DNA of 64,000 bases. It comes from Couchioplanes caeruleus (GTDB lineage Bacteria; Actinomycetota; Actinomycetes; Mycobacteriales; Micromonosporaceae). The notes under the pieces are model-generated. The model did not search any database. It had not been told where the DNA came from and worked only from the letters and a program-made list of their open reading frames with translations. Location of the stretch: NCBI RefSeq assembly GCF_023499255.1, contig NZ_CP092183.1:4522501-4586500 (forward strand). Reading direction: 5' to 3'. Both the position numbers and the translations under genes were made by a program. Shown here in pieces: positions 26,877 through 34,009 of the stretch (the stretch's first letter is position 1; each line of letters begins with the position of its first letter).

Positions 26877-26904
26877 AGTTGACATAATGTAGATTATCGA
26901 CCAA
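26877..26904 (-). other. dif: chromosome dimer resolution site dif
   Basis: Read on the minus strand: XerC-side arm TTGGTCGATAA, centre TCTACA, XerD-side arm TTATGTCAACT, exactly 11-6-11. This fits the actinobacterial dif consensus (TTSRCCGATAA, then centre, then TTATGTCAA) except for one or two positions in the outer left arm. The dif site lies at the replication terminus, where XerC/XerD with FtsK resolve dimers. The next gene starts at 27071, and the 27 to 27.07 kb flank holds no gene. Confidence 0.9.
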
Positions 26905-27070
26905 CTAGCTGGACGCATTGTCAGCGCTTCCCTGCACGCCGCTCACGGACACTTTCCGCGACTCGGTGATGTCGGAGGCGCGCTGCCCAAGGCGAACTGC
27001 CCACCTCGCCCCTGGGCGCGCTCGGCAATCCGGTCGCTGAAGCGGCCCCGCGCTCGCTAGGGTCCGCCCC

Positions 27071-27532
27071 ATGCGGCTCGAAGAGATCACCCCCAAGAAC
27101 TACGAGGCGGCTCTCGAACTGTCGGTGCGTCCGGATCAGGATGACCTGGTCGAGCCGGTGGTCAAGTCCCTCGCCGAGGCGTTCGTCTTCTCCCCGTACG
27201 CCTGGCCGCGGCTCGTCTACGACGGCGAGCGCCTGGTCGGCTTCGTGATGGCGTTTCTCGACATCCCGTGGAACGAGGCGCGCGATCCGTCCGACCGGCG
27301 ATCGGGCCTGTGGCGGCTCGCCATCGCGGCCGACGCCCAGGGGCGCGGCTACGGCAGGTTCGCCGTCGAGGCGGTCTGCCAGGAGATCCGCGCTCGCGGC
27401 GGCGACCGGGCGTACGTCACCTGGGAGCCGCGTGCCGGCGGGCCGGAGGGCTTCTACCTGAAGCTGGGCTTCCGGGTGACGGGCGAGCGCAGCGGTGGGC
27501 AGACCGTCGGGGTCCTCGACCTTCCGGCGTGA
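27071..27532 (+). CDS. GNAT-family N-acetyltransferase
   Basis: 153 aa. Starts MRLEEITPKNYEAALELSV, motif A is WRLAIAADAQGRGYGRFAVEAVCQEI (QGRGYG), then PRAGGPEGFYLKLGFRVTGE. It is close to the diamine/spermidine N-acetyltransferase (BltD/SpeG-like) group; polyamine acceptor is a guess. First gene to the right of dif; from here the plus strand becomes G-rich. Confidence 0.9.
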   Translation: MRLEEITPKNYEAALELSVRPDQDDLVEPVVKSLAEAFVFSPYAWPRLVYDGERLVGFVMAFLDIPWNEARDPSDRRSGLWRLAIAADAQGRGYGRFAVEAVCQEIRARGGDRAYVTWEPRAGGPEGFYLKLGFRVTGERSGGQTVGVLDLPA

Positions 27533-27937
27533 TGCGAACGATTGCCCGGGAGACGCCTTCACGCCCTCTCCCCCTTGGTCGCCGTTCTGACTGATCGTTC
27601 CCACAGTGAGCGGAACGCCGCCCGCGGCCCCAGGGGCGGTGTGCGCAGGCCGAACCGGGTCGTCGGCCGCTCCTCGCCGATCGAGGTGTCGCCCGCGGTC
27701 TTGGGCAAGCTGGACGAGGTTGTCGGCCGCGGTCTTAGGCAGGCCGGGCGAGGTTGTCGGCCGCGGTCTTAGGCAAGCCGGGCGACGTGGAGCTGGAGGA
27801 CTCGGACTCGGGCCGGCGGGTGCGGTTGGGGTGGTGCTCTCCCCCGCCGAGCCGGCCCAGGTGTCGGGGCTGGCGGCGACGGAGCGGGACGCCGCCCGCT
27901 GAGCGGCTTCGGGTGGGGGCAGGGCAGGATCTCGGTC
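27533..27937. repeat. gene-free stretch with three 34-bp direct repeats
   Basis: GCGGTCTT begins at 27695, 27729 and 27763, a 34-bp period; each copy reads close to GCGGTCTTAGGCAAGCC then GGGCGAGGTTGTCGGCC (third copy truncated). Flanking sequence also repeats GGAACGCCGCCCGC/GGGACGCCGCCCGC. Frames here look non-coding. The stretch may be a decayed gene or a structural terminus-associated repeat. Confidence 0.6.
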
Positions 27938-28696
27938 ATGGCGGAGACCGTAGAGGCTGGGTCCGACACTTTCGTACGGTGGATCACCGCGTTCCTGGAT
28001 TCTCCGTCGCGGGCGGCGGAGGGGTTCTGGCAGGCCGTGACGGGTTCGACGATGTCGGCGCGGCGGGGGCCGGGTGAGGCGTTCGCCACGTTGGTGCCGT
28101 CCGGCGGGGACGCGTACCTGAGGGTGCAGGTGGTCGGGGACGGCCCGGCGCGGGCCCACCTGGATCTGCATGTCGAGGATGTTCCGGCGCAGGCGCGCCG
28201 GGTGGTGGGGCTGGGCGCGGCTGTGGTGCTGGATGAGGGGGATCTGGTGGTGCTGCGCTCCCCTGCCGGCCTGGCGTTCTGTCTGGTGCGCTGGCAGGGC
28301 GAGCGGCTGCGGCCGGCGCCGGTGGGGGCTCTGGGGGCGCGCAGTCTGGTGGATCAGCTGTGTGTGGACGTTCCGGCCGCGTCGTTCGACGCGGAGGCCG
28401 ATTTCTGGGCTTCGGTGACGGGTTGGGCCCGGCGGCGGGGGTCGCGCCCGGAGTTCGATTTTCTGGTACGTCCGAACGGCATGCCGTTGCGTCTGCTGCT
28501 GCAGCGGGTCGGCTCCCCGGCTGCCGGCATGCACGTCGACGTTGCTTGTGAGGACCGGGAGGCCCTGGTGGCGCGGCATGTCGATCTCGGTGCGTCGGTG
28601 GTGCGGGTGGAAGCTGCGTGGACGACGTTGCGGGATCCGGCGGGGCGGGTCTACTGCCTGACGGACCGGGATCCGGTGACGGGCCGGCTGGGTTGA
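27938..28696 (+). CDS. two-domain VOC-family protein
   Basis: 252 aa with two glyoxalase-like halves. First: TFVRWITAFLDSP, HLDLHVEDVPAQARRV, VVLRSPAGLAFCLV; second: LVDQLCVDVPAASFDAEADFWASVTGW, GMHVDVACEDREAL, TTLRDPAGRVYCLTDRDP. Metal-ligand residues of each half are degenerate, so catalysis is doubtful. Resembles the VOC proteins usually labelled glyoxalase. Strong G-ending codon use fits the post-dif strand bias. Confidence 0.85.
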   Translation: MAETVEAGSDTFVRWITAFLDSPSRAAEGFWQAVTGSTMSARRGPGEAFATLVPSGGDAYLRVQVVGDGPARAHLDLHVEDVPAQARRVVGLGAAVVLDEGDLVVLRSPAGLAFCLVRWQGERLRPAPVGALGARSLVDQLCVDVPAASFDAEADFWASVTGWARRRGSRPEFDFLVRPNGMPLRLLLQRVGSPAAGMHVDVACEDREALVARHVDLGASVVRVEAAWTTLRDPAGRVYCLTDRDPVTGRLG

Positions 28697-28766
28697 CGGG
28701 TTCTTGTCGGTGGGTGCTGGTAGAACAGACGACGTTGGAACACACGTACGACAAAGGGGCGATTCG

Positions 28767-29564
28767 ATGGCGGTGGCGCGGACCGGTGTGCGAGGGCTGA
28801 GCGGCGACGACCTGCAGATGATCCGGGACGGGCTGGCGGCCGGGCGTAAGCCACGGGTGATGTTCACGGAGTCGGCGGGTCAGATCGCGGGTCAGGTGGG
28901 TCAGGTGGTGACGCTGGCCGACCCGGCGGAGTCCGACGAGTGGGTGGTGGTGCGGTTCGGGCGCGACGAGTTGCCGTTCGCGCCGGGTGATCTACAGGTG
29001 GCGCCGAAGGGGGCGGCGGTGCGCAAGGCTGCTCCTCCTCCCCCGGCTCCGGTGCGCGTGGAGCCGGAGTTCGTCATCGACAAGCCGGTGCCGGTGTCGT
29101 CCGGTGCGGCGGGCTCCGGTGCTTCTGGCTCCTCCGGAGCCGGTGGCCGGTCGGGTGGGGCCAAGCCGGGCGCTGTTGGGGCGCCGGCTACTGCTCCTGC
29201 TGATGCTCCTGCTGATGCTCCTGCCGCTGCTGCCTCTGCCGCTCCGGCTCCGGCTCCGCGGAAGGCGCCAGGTCGGGTAGCCAAGCCGAAGCCTCCGCCG
29301 GGGTTGACGGTGACGCTGGCGTATACGGACGGCGAGTGGACGGTGGCGGCGAACCAGGGCGCGAAGGCGCTGGCGAAGCCCTATGTGATCCGTCCCGCCG
29401 AGGCGATGCGGATGGTGTCGCTGGTGGACGTGCCCGGCGTGCAGGAGGCGGTGGAGCAGATCCTGGCGGCGGAGCGGGCGGAGGCGGAGCAGCAGGCGCA
29501 GCGGTTACGGGCGGAGCTGGCCGAGATCGAGGCGCGGTTGCAGGAGCTTCGGGACGCGGGCTGA
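28767..29564 (+). CDS. DUF6319-like protein
   Basis: 265 aa from ATG 28767. N-terminal domain GLSGDDLQMIRDGLAAGRKPRVMFTESAG, then WVVVRFGRDELPFAPGDLQ; a Pro/Ala/Gly/Ser linker (residues about 90-180, partly coded by CTGATGCTCCTG-type repeats at 29193-29225); C-terminal LTVTLAYTDGEWTVAANQGAKALAKPYVI and a coiled coil ending in AELAEIEARLQELRDAG. Two-domain pattern with this linker is that of DUF6319, restricted to actinobacteria. Function unknown. Confidence 0.8.
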   Translation: MAVARTGVRGLSGDDLQMIRDGLAAGRKPRVMFTESAGQIAGQVGQVVTLADPAESDEWVVVRFGRDELPFAPGDLQVAPKGAAVRKAAPPPPAPVRVEPEFVIDKPVPVSSGAAGSGASGSSGAGGRSGGAKPGAVGAPATAPADAPADAPAAAASAAPAPAPRKAPGRVAKPKPPPGLTVTLAYTDGEWTVAANQGAKALAKPYVIRPAEAMRMVSLVDVPGVQEAVEQILAAERAEAEQQAQRLRAELAEIEARLQELRDAG

Positions 29565-29744
29565 GGTCGGCGGGCTGGCGGCGGCTCCGTAGCGCCGGGC
29601 TCTCTCGCCGGGGCACTCCCTGCCGGCGGCCTCCCCTGCCCGGCCTGCCGACCTGCCCGGCCTGCCCGGCCCGCCGGCCTCCCCTCCCATGCCTGCCCTG
29701 CCTGCCCCCTACCGGCGCTCGTGACGTGCGATCATGGCGCCCTG

Positions 29745-30515
29745 ATGGACGATGTGACGTGGCGTGTGCCGGTGGTGTGGCGGGTGCTTCTGCGCCTGTC
29801 GCGGGTGCTGGTTCCGTTGATCTGCCGGCTGCGGGTGAGCGGGCGGGTGCCGGATGAGCTGCGGCATGGTCCGCTGATTCTGGCGGCCAACCATGTCAGC
29901 CCGGTGGATCCGGTCATCATGACCGCGGCGTGCAGCATCGCCGGGGTTGCTCCGCGGTTCATGGCGACCGGTGGGTTGTTCGACGCGCCGATCGCGGGTG
30001 CGGCCATGCGGGCGTCCGGGCACCTGCGGGTCGACCGGCACACTGCGCAGGTCGCCGAGGCGTTGCCCAAGGCGGCGGCGGCTCTGCGGGCGGGTTCGGT
30101 CATCCTCGTGTACCCCGAGGGGCGTATCGGGCTGGATCCGTGGATGTGGCCCGAGCGGGGCAAGACCGGGGTGGCTCGGATGGCGGCGTTGTCCGGAGCA
30201 CCGGTGATGCCGGTGGCGCAGTGGGGGTCGCATGCGGTGTTGCCGTACACGTCGCCGAAGGACGTGGTGCGGTCCGTGCTGAGGGCTGTGGTGCGCCGGC
30301 CGGTGGTGCAGGTGCGCTTCGGTGAGCCGGTGGACCTGTCCGAGCTGTCCGGTACGGCGGGGGCGCAGGCGATGCGGGCCACCGACCGGATCGTGCAGGC
30401 GATCACGGACACGCTGGTGCCGCTGCGCGAGGACGAGCCGGAGATGCCGCGGTTCGTGGACCGTACGCGGCCCGTGGACATGGCGAGGGTCAGGCGTCGG
30501 CCCCGCGTTCCCTGA
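29745..30515 (+). CDS. lysophospholipid (1-acylglycerol-3-phosphate) acyltransferase
   Basis: 256 aa. PlsC motifs: ILAANHVSPVDPVIM (NHxxxxD catalytic pair), GAAMRASGHLRVDR (motif II-like), ILVYPEGRIGLDPW (motif III) and GAPVMPVAQWG (motif IV). Membrane-associated, transferring acyl groups in phospholipid synthesis. Start at ATG 29745 rather than 29721. A perfect palindrome terminator follows. Confidence 0.9.
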   Translation: MDDVTWRVPVVWRVLLRLSRVLVPLICRLRVSGRVPDELRHGPLILAANHVSPVDPVIMTAACSIAGVAPRFMATGGLFDAPIAGAAMRASGHLRVDRHTAQVAEALPKAAAALRAGSVILVYPEGRIGLDPWMWPERGKTGVARMAALSGAPVMPVAQWGSHAVLPYTSPKDVVRSVLRAVVRRPVVQVRFGEPVDLSELSGTAGAQAMRATDRIVQAITDTLVPLREDEPEMPRFVDRTRPVDMARVRRRPRVP

Positions 30516-30543
30516 GTCGCAGGGCGTCGCCGCGCTCCCCCTG

Positions 30544-30567
30544 CATTCCCTCCGGCCGGAGGGAATG
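30544..30567. terminator. 24-bp perfect palindrome after the acyltransferase gene
   Basis: Half-site CATTCCCTCCGG with its exact complement, 29 bp past the stop at 30515. No U-run follows, as usual for high-GC terminators. The remaining gap to 30758 carries no gene. Confidence 0.6.
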
Positions 30568-30758
30568 GTCGCGGTTGCCGCGTCTGGGGACTGGCTGGCC
30601 CGAGCCGGCGGGCGGCCAGCCGCGGGTCGGCTCGGTCGCAGGGATCGCTGCCGGAGCTCGGCTCTGGGCAGACTGCGTGCATGTTGCTGACGATCGCCGG
30701 GTTCATCTGCGGCGTATGAGGCATCGGGCGGCCGGCGCGTGGTGCGCCGGGAGCGGTG

Positions 30759-31580
30759 TCAGGCGGCTTTCGCGAGGTGGTTCAGGAGCTGGACCAGCCC
30801 GTACGCCTGTTCCATGTGTTCCGCCGTGAAGGACACCGTCCGGGCGCCGGCGGTGCGGCTGACGCCGGGGATGAGTGGCGCCAGGTCGGCGGTTGCCGGG
30901 TTGAAGAGGTCGACCTGCTGGTCCAGGGGCCCGGGGAGGTTCAGGACCGGGGCGTGGTCGGCGCGGCGTACGGCCTTGGCGGCGGCGCGGTGGATCTGGT
31001 CGCGGGCTTCGTCGGGGTGCAGGGCGATGGCGGCGCCCTGGCCGAGGGATTGCTTCACGGCGACCGTGGCCGCGGCCGGTACGAGGTCCCGCAGCTCTGC
31101 GCAGGCCGCGTCGTCGCCGGTGAGCAGGACGACGGGCGCGCCGTGGTGGCCGGCCAGGGCCGTGGTGAGGCCGATTTCGCCCAGGGAGCGGCCGTCGACG
31201 CGGACGTCGAGGATGGCGTCGCTGACGGTGTGGGCCAGTACGGCGGGTCCCGTGCCCGCGCGGGCGTGGAAGCCGATGAGCAGCACCGCCGCGGTGTCGG
31301 TGTCCAGGCCGCCCAGCATGCCGTGCGGGCGGGGTTTGCCGCGGACCAGGCGGGCGCGGCGGTCGAGGTCCTCGGGCAGCAGGTTGCGGTACGGTCCGTG
31401 CGCGTCGGCGACCAGGACCGTCGCGGCGGGTACGGCCTCCAGCACCCCGGCGACGGCCGCGTTGACCTCGGCGGTCATCAGGGCGCGGCCGCGTTCGTAG
31501 TTGTGGCCTCCGGGGTTGGTCTCGTCGGGGTGGACGATGCCGGAGATGCCTTCCATGTCGGCGGAGATCAGCACCTTCAT
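30759..31580 (-). CDS. M55-family D-aminopeptidase (DppA-like)
   Basis: 273 aa from ATG 31580. Zinc-site motifs of DppA: MKVLISADMEGISGIVHPDE (ligands D8 and E10), then ADAHGPYRNLLP, HGMLGGLDTDTAAVLLIGFHA and LAHTVSDAILDVRVDG, GEIGLTTALAGHHGAPVVLLTGDD. Full family length. It hydrolyses D-amino acid peptides such as D-Ala-D-Ala. It is convergent with the acyltransferase gene and divergent from the hybrid kinase. Confidence 0.93.
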   Translation of the reverse strand: MKVLISADMEGISGIVHPDETNPGGHNYERGRALMTAEVNAAVAGVLEAVPAATVLVADAHGPYRNLLPEDLDRRARLVRGKPRPHGMLGGLDTDTAAVLLIGFHARAGTGPAVLAHTVSDAILDVRVDGRSLGEIGLTTALAGHHGAPVVLLTGDDAACAELRDLVPAAATVAVKQSLGQGAAIALHPDEARDQIHRAAAKAVRRADHAPVLNLPGPLDQQVDLFNPATADLAPLIPGVSRTAGARTVSFTAEHMEQAYGLVQLLNHLAKAA

Positions 31581-31755
31581 CGACGAGCACGATACGCGAG
31601 CCGCCACCGACGCCGATCCGGCGGACGCGGAGGCTGAGGCGCAGACAAAGCGGAGGGGCCGGGCGGGATGGGACGAGTCAGGGCAAAGCGGTCCTGGACC
31701 GTCCGATCGGCCGGTTCGGCTGACCGGCCCGGGCGCTCTGGGCTAAGCAGAGGGG

Positions 31756-33456
31756 ATGGACACGGATAGCGCACCCACCGGTGAGCTCAGCCCCGCGCCA
31801 GCCCGCCCGGACAGCGCCGCGACGCCCGGCGTGCTGAGCGCTGCACCGGGCGGACCGCACGGCGATTCGCTCTTCGAGCAGCTGCTCGACGCGGCGCCGG
31901 ACGCCACCGTCGGGGTCGACCAGGCCGGCTCGATCGTGTTCGTCAACGCTCAGGCGCTGCGGCTGTTCGGTTACCGGCGTGAGGAGCTGCTGGGCGAGCC
32001 GATCGAGATTCTCGTACCCGACGACATGACCCGCGCCCACCGGGACCTGCGCAAGAAGTACGCCGCCGCGGCGACGCACCGGGCCATGGGAAGCGGCAAT
32101 CCGCTGCATGCCCGGCGTAAGGACGGCAGTGTGTTCCCGGCGGAGATCAGCCTGTCGGGGTTGCAGGCCGGCACGGGGCTGATCGTGTCCGCGGCCGTAC
32201 GTGACATCAGCGACCGGCTGCACGCCGAGGCGGAGCGGGCCCGGCTGCGCGAGGAGGCGGAGCGGGCGAAGTTGCAGAACCAGTTGCAGCACACCCAGCG
32301 CATCGAGAGTCTCGGGCAGCTCGCCGGTGGGATCGCTCACGACTTCAACAACCTGCTCGCCGTGATCATCAACTATGCCGAGTTCGTCACCGACACCACC
32401 GCCGGTCACCTGCCGGCCGGCGGTGACGCGGAGCCGTGGATCGCCGACGTGAACCGGGACGGTCAGCAGATTCTGCGCGCCGCCCGCCGCGGTGCCGATC
32501 TGACGCGGCAGTTGCTGGCGTTCGCCCGCCAGGACGTCACCCGGCCGGAGATCCTCGTCGTCGCCGACGCGGTGCATCAGATCGAGGACATGCTGCGCCG
32601 GGTACTGGGCGAGCACATCCTGCTCGTGACCCGCCTGCCCGGCGGCTGCGGGCCGGTCCTGCTCGATCCGGGGCAGTTCGAGCAGGTGCTGGTGAACCTG
32701 GCGGTCAACGCCCGCGACGCGATGCCCGACGGCGGCACCCTGACCATCGACACCGCGAGTGTGCTGGCCGACGCCGACTACGTGAGCCAGTGCCCGCAGA
32801 TCAGGCCCGGGGAGTACACGCGGCTGCGGGTCAGTGACACCGGCACGGGCATGCCGCGGGAGGTCATCGACCGGGTCTTCGAGCCGTTCTTCACCACGAA
32901 GGCGCCCGGTCAGGGCACCGGCCTGGGCCTGGCCATGGTGTACGGGATCGTCACCGCGGCCGGCGGCACCGTGGGCATCTACTCCGAGCGTGGCCTGGGC
33001 ACCACGATCAGCATCATGCTGCCGGTCACGGACCGGCGGCCGGCGCCTCGCACCGAGGCGGACGTGGCGGAGCCCGACATGCAGGGGCACGGCGAGACCG
33101 TGCTGCTGGTCGAGGACGAACCGGCCCTGCGTCAGGTCTGCCGGCGGCTGCTGGTCGCCGCCGGCTACCGGGTGCTGACCGCCGACGACAGCACCGCCGC
33201 GCTGGACCTCGCGCGCCGGCAGCCCGACGGCGGGATCGACCTGCTGCTCACCGACGTGATCATGCCGCACCTGCTCGGTACGACGCTGGCCGAGCAGGTC
33301 ACCGCCCTGCACCCCGGGATCCGGGTGCTGTTCATGTCCGGCTACGCCACCCCGGTGCTCGCCGCGCGGGGCACGCTCGACCCGGCCGTCAGGCTGCTGG
33401 AGAAGCCGTTCACCCGTGACCAGTTGCGCAGCGCCGTACACCGCGCCCTGCGCTGA
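31756..33456 (+). CDS. PAS-containing hybrid sensor histidine kinase with receiver domain
   Basis: 566 aa, cytoplasmic (no membrane helix). PAS domain about residues 40-155 (LLDAAPDATVGVDQAGSIVFVNAQA), coiled coil, HisKA with phospho-His in QLAGGIAHDFNNLLAVIINYAEF, HATPase (NLAVNARDAMPDGG; RVSDTGTGMP; GQGTGLGLAMVYG) and a C-terminal receiver (VLLVEDEPALR; LLLTDVIMP phospho-Asp; LEKPFT Lys). The AHDFNN signature marks the CckA/NtrB-like kinases. It ends two bases before the convergent LuxR-like gene, with no separate response regulator nearby. Confidence 0.92.
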   Translation: MDTDSAPTGELSPAPARPDSAATPGVLSAAPGGPHGDSLFEQLLDAAPDATVGVDQAGSIVFVNAQALRLFGYRREELLGEPIEILVPDDMTRAHRDLRKKYAAAATHRAMGSGNPLHARRKDGSVFPAEISLSGLQAGTGLIVSAAVRDISDRLHAEAERARLREEAERAKLQNQLQHTQRIESLGQLAGGIAHDFNNLLAVIINYAEFVTDTTAGHLPAGGDAEPWIADVNRDGQQILRAARRGADLTRQLLAFARQDVTRPEILVVADAVHQIEDMLRRVLGEHILLVTRLPGGCGPVLLDPGQFEQVLVNLAVNARDAMPDGGTLTIDTASVLADADYVSQCPQIRPGEYTRLRVSDTGTGMPREVIDRVFEPFFTTKAPGQGTGLGLAMVYGIVTAAGGTVGIYSERGLGTTISIMLPVTDRRPAPRTEADVAEPDMQGHGETVLLVEDEPALRQVCRRLLVAAGYRVLTADDSTAALDLARRQPDGGIDLLLTDVIMPHLLGTTLAEQVTALHPGIRVLFMSGYATPVLAARGTLDPAVRLLEKPFTRDQLRSAVHRALR

Positions 33457-33457
33457 G

Positions 33458-34009
33458 CTATTCGGTGGTGCGGCGTTGTCTCAGGTAGGCCAGCACGGCT
33501 TCGCGGGTCGTCCGGACGCCGAACAGGGCCCGGGCCTCGGCGATGCGGCGGTTGGCCGTGCGCAGGGACAGGAATTCGGCCGCGGCGGCCGCCGCGATCG
33601 TGTCGCCGGCGGCCAGGCGGTCCAGCAGGGCCCGCTGTTCGGGTACGAGCTCAGCGACCGCATCCGTGCTCTCGGCCGTCGCCGGGGCGGGCGCACCGCC
33701 GGGCCCGAGATGTACGGCGCCGAGGCGGCTCAGGTCGTCGACGAGGGCGCGGCCGGTGGGGCTGTCGGCGTCGCAGACGGCCACGATGCCGGCTCCCCGG
33801 GCGGCGGCGAGGACCGCGAGGTGCAGGGCGTCCTGGTCGGTGACGCGCCCGTGCAGGACGAGCCGGTCGGTGCTGACGTCCCACGTGGCGCTGGGCAGCG
33901 CGAACCCTTCCCGGACGGTCCAGCCGTCGCGGGTGAGGCGGCGCACCACGGTGTCGGCGTCGGCGGTGGAGGCGACGACGTGGCGGGGGGCGTCGGGCTG
34001 TCGGGTCAC
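33458..34009 (-). CDS. small LuxR/HTH-type regulator with degenerate sensor part
   Basis: 183 aa. The N-terminal 110 residues (VVRRLTRDGWTVREGF; DQDALHLAVLAAARGAGIVAVCD) resemble an alpha/beta domain without recognisable ligands. The C-terminus ELVPEQRALLDRLAAGDTIAAAAAAEFLSLRTANRRIAEARALFGVRTTREAVLAYL is a LuxR-like HTH. It overlaps the LAL regulator gene by 4 bp (ATGA, 34006-34009), so the two are co-transcribed with the large gene first. Confidence 0.75.
   Translation of the reverse strand: MTRQPDAPRHVVASTADADTVVRRLTRDGWTVREGFALPSATWDVSTDRLVLHGRVTDQDALHLAVLAAARGAGIVAVCDADSPTGRALVDDLSRLGAVHLGPGGAPAPATAESTDAVAELVPEQRALLDRLAAGDTIAAAAAAEFLSLRTANRRIAEARALFGVRTTREAVLAYLRQRRTTE

Noticed and set aside
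26456..26887. Short frames between recombinase and dif
   Set aside because: All below 70 codons with no ribosome binding site or similarity; composition is non-coding.
25461..27070. Idea of a complete integrated element between the recombinase and dif
   Set aside because: No second attachment copy, no cargo genes, excisionase or tRNA; only the recombinase and the two sites are visible.
27606..27902. 98-codon plus-strand frame over the 34-bp repeats
   Set aside because: Sequence is a product of the repeats; no start signal or known domain.
27533..27937. CRISPR-like array
   Set aside because: Only three 34-bp copies directly adjoining each other without unique spacers.
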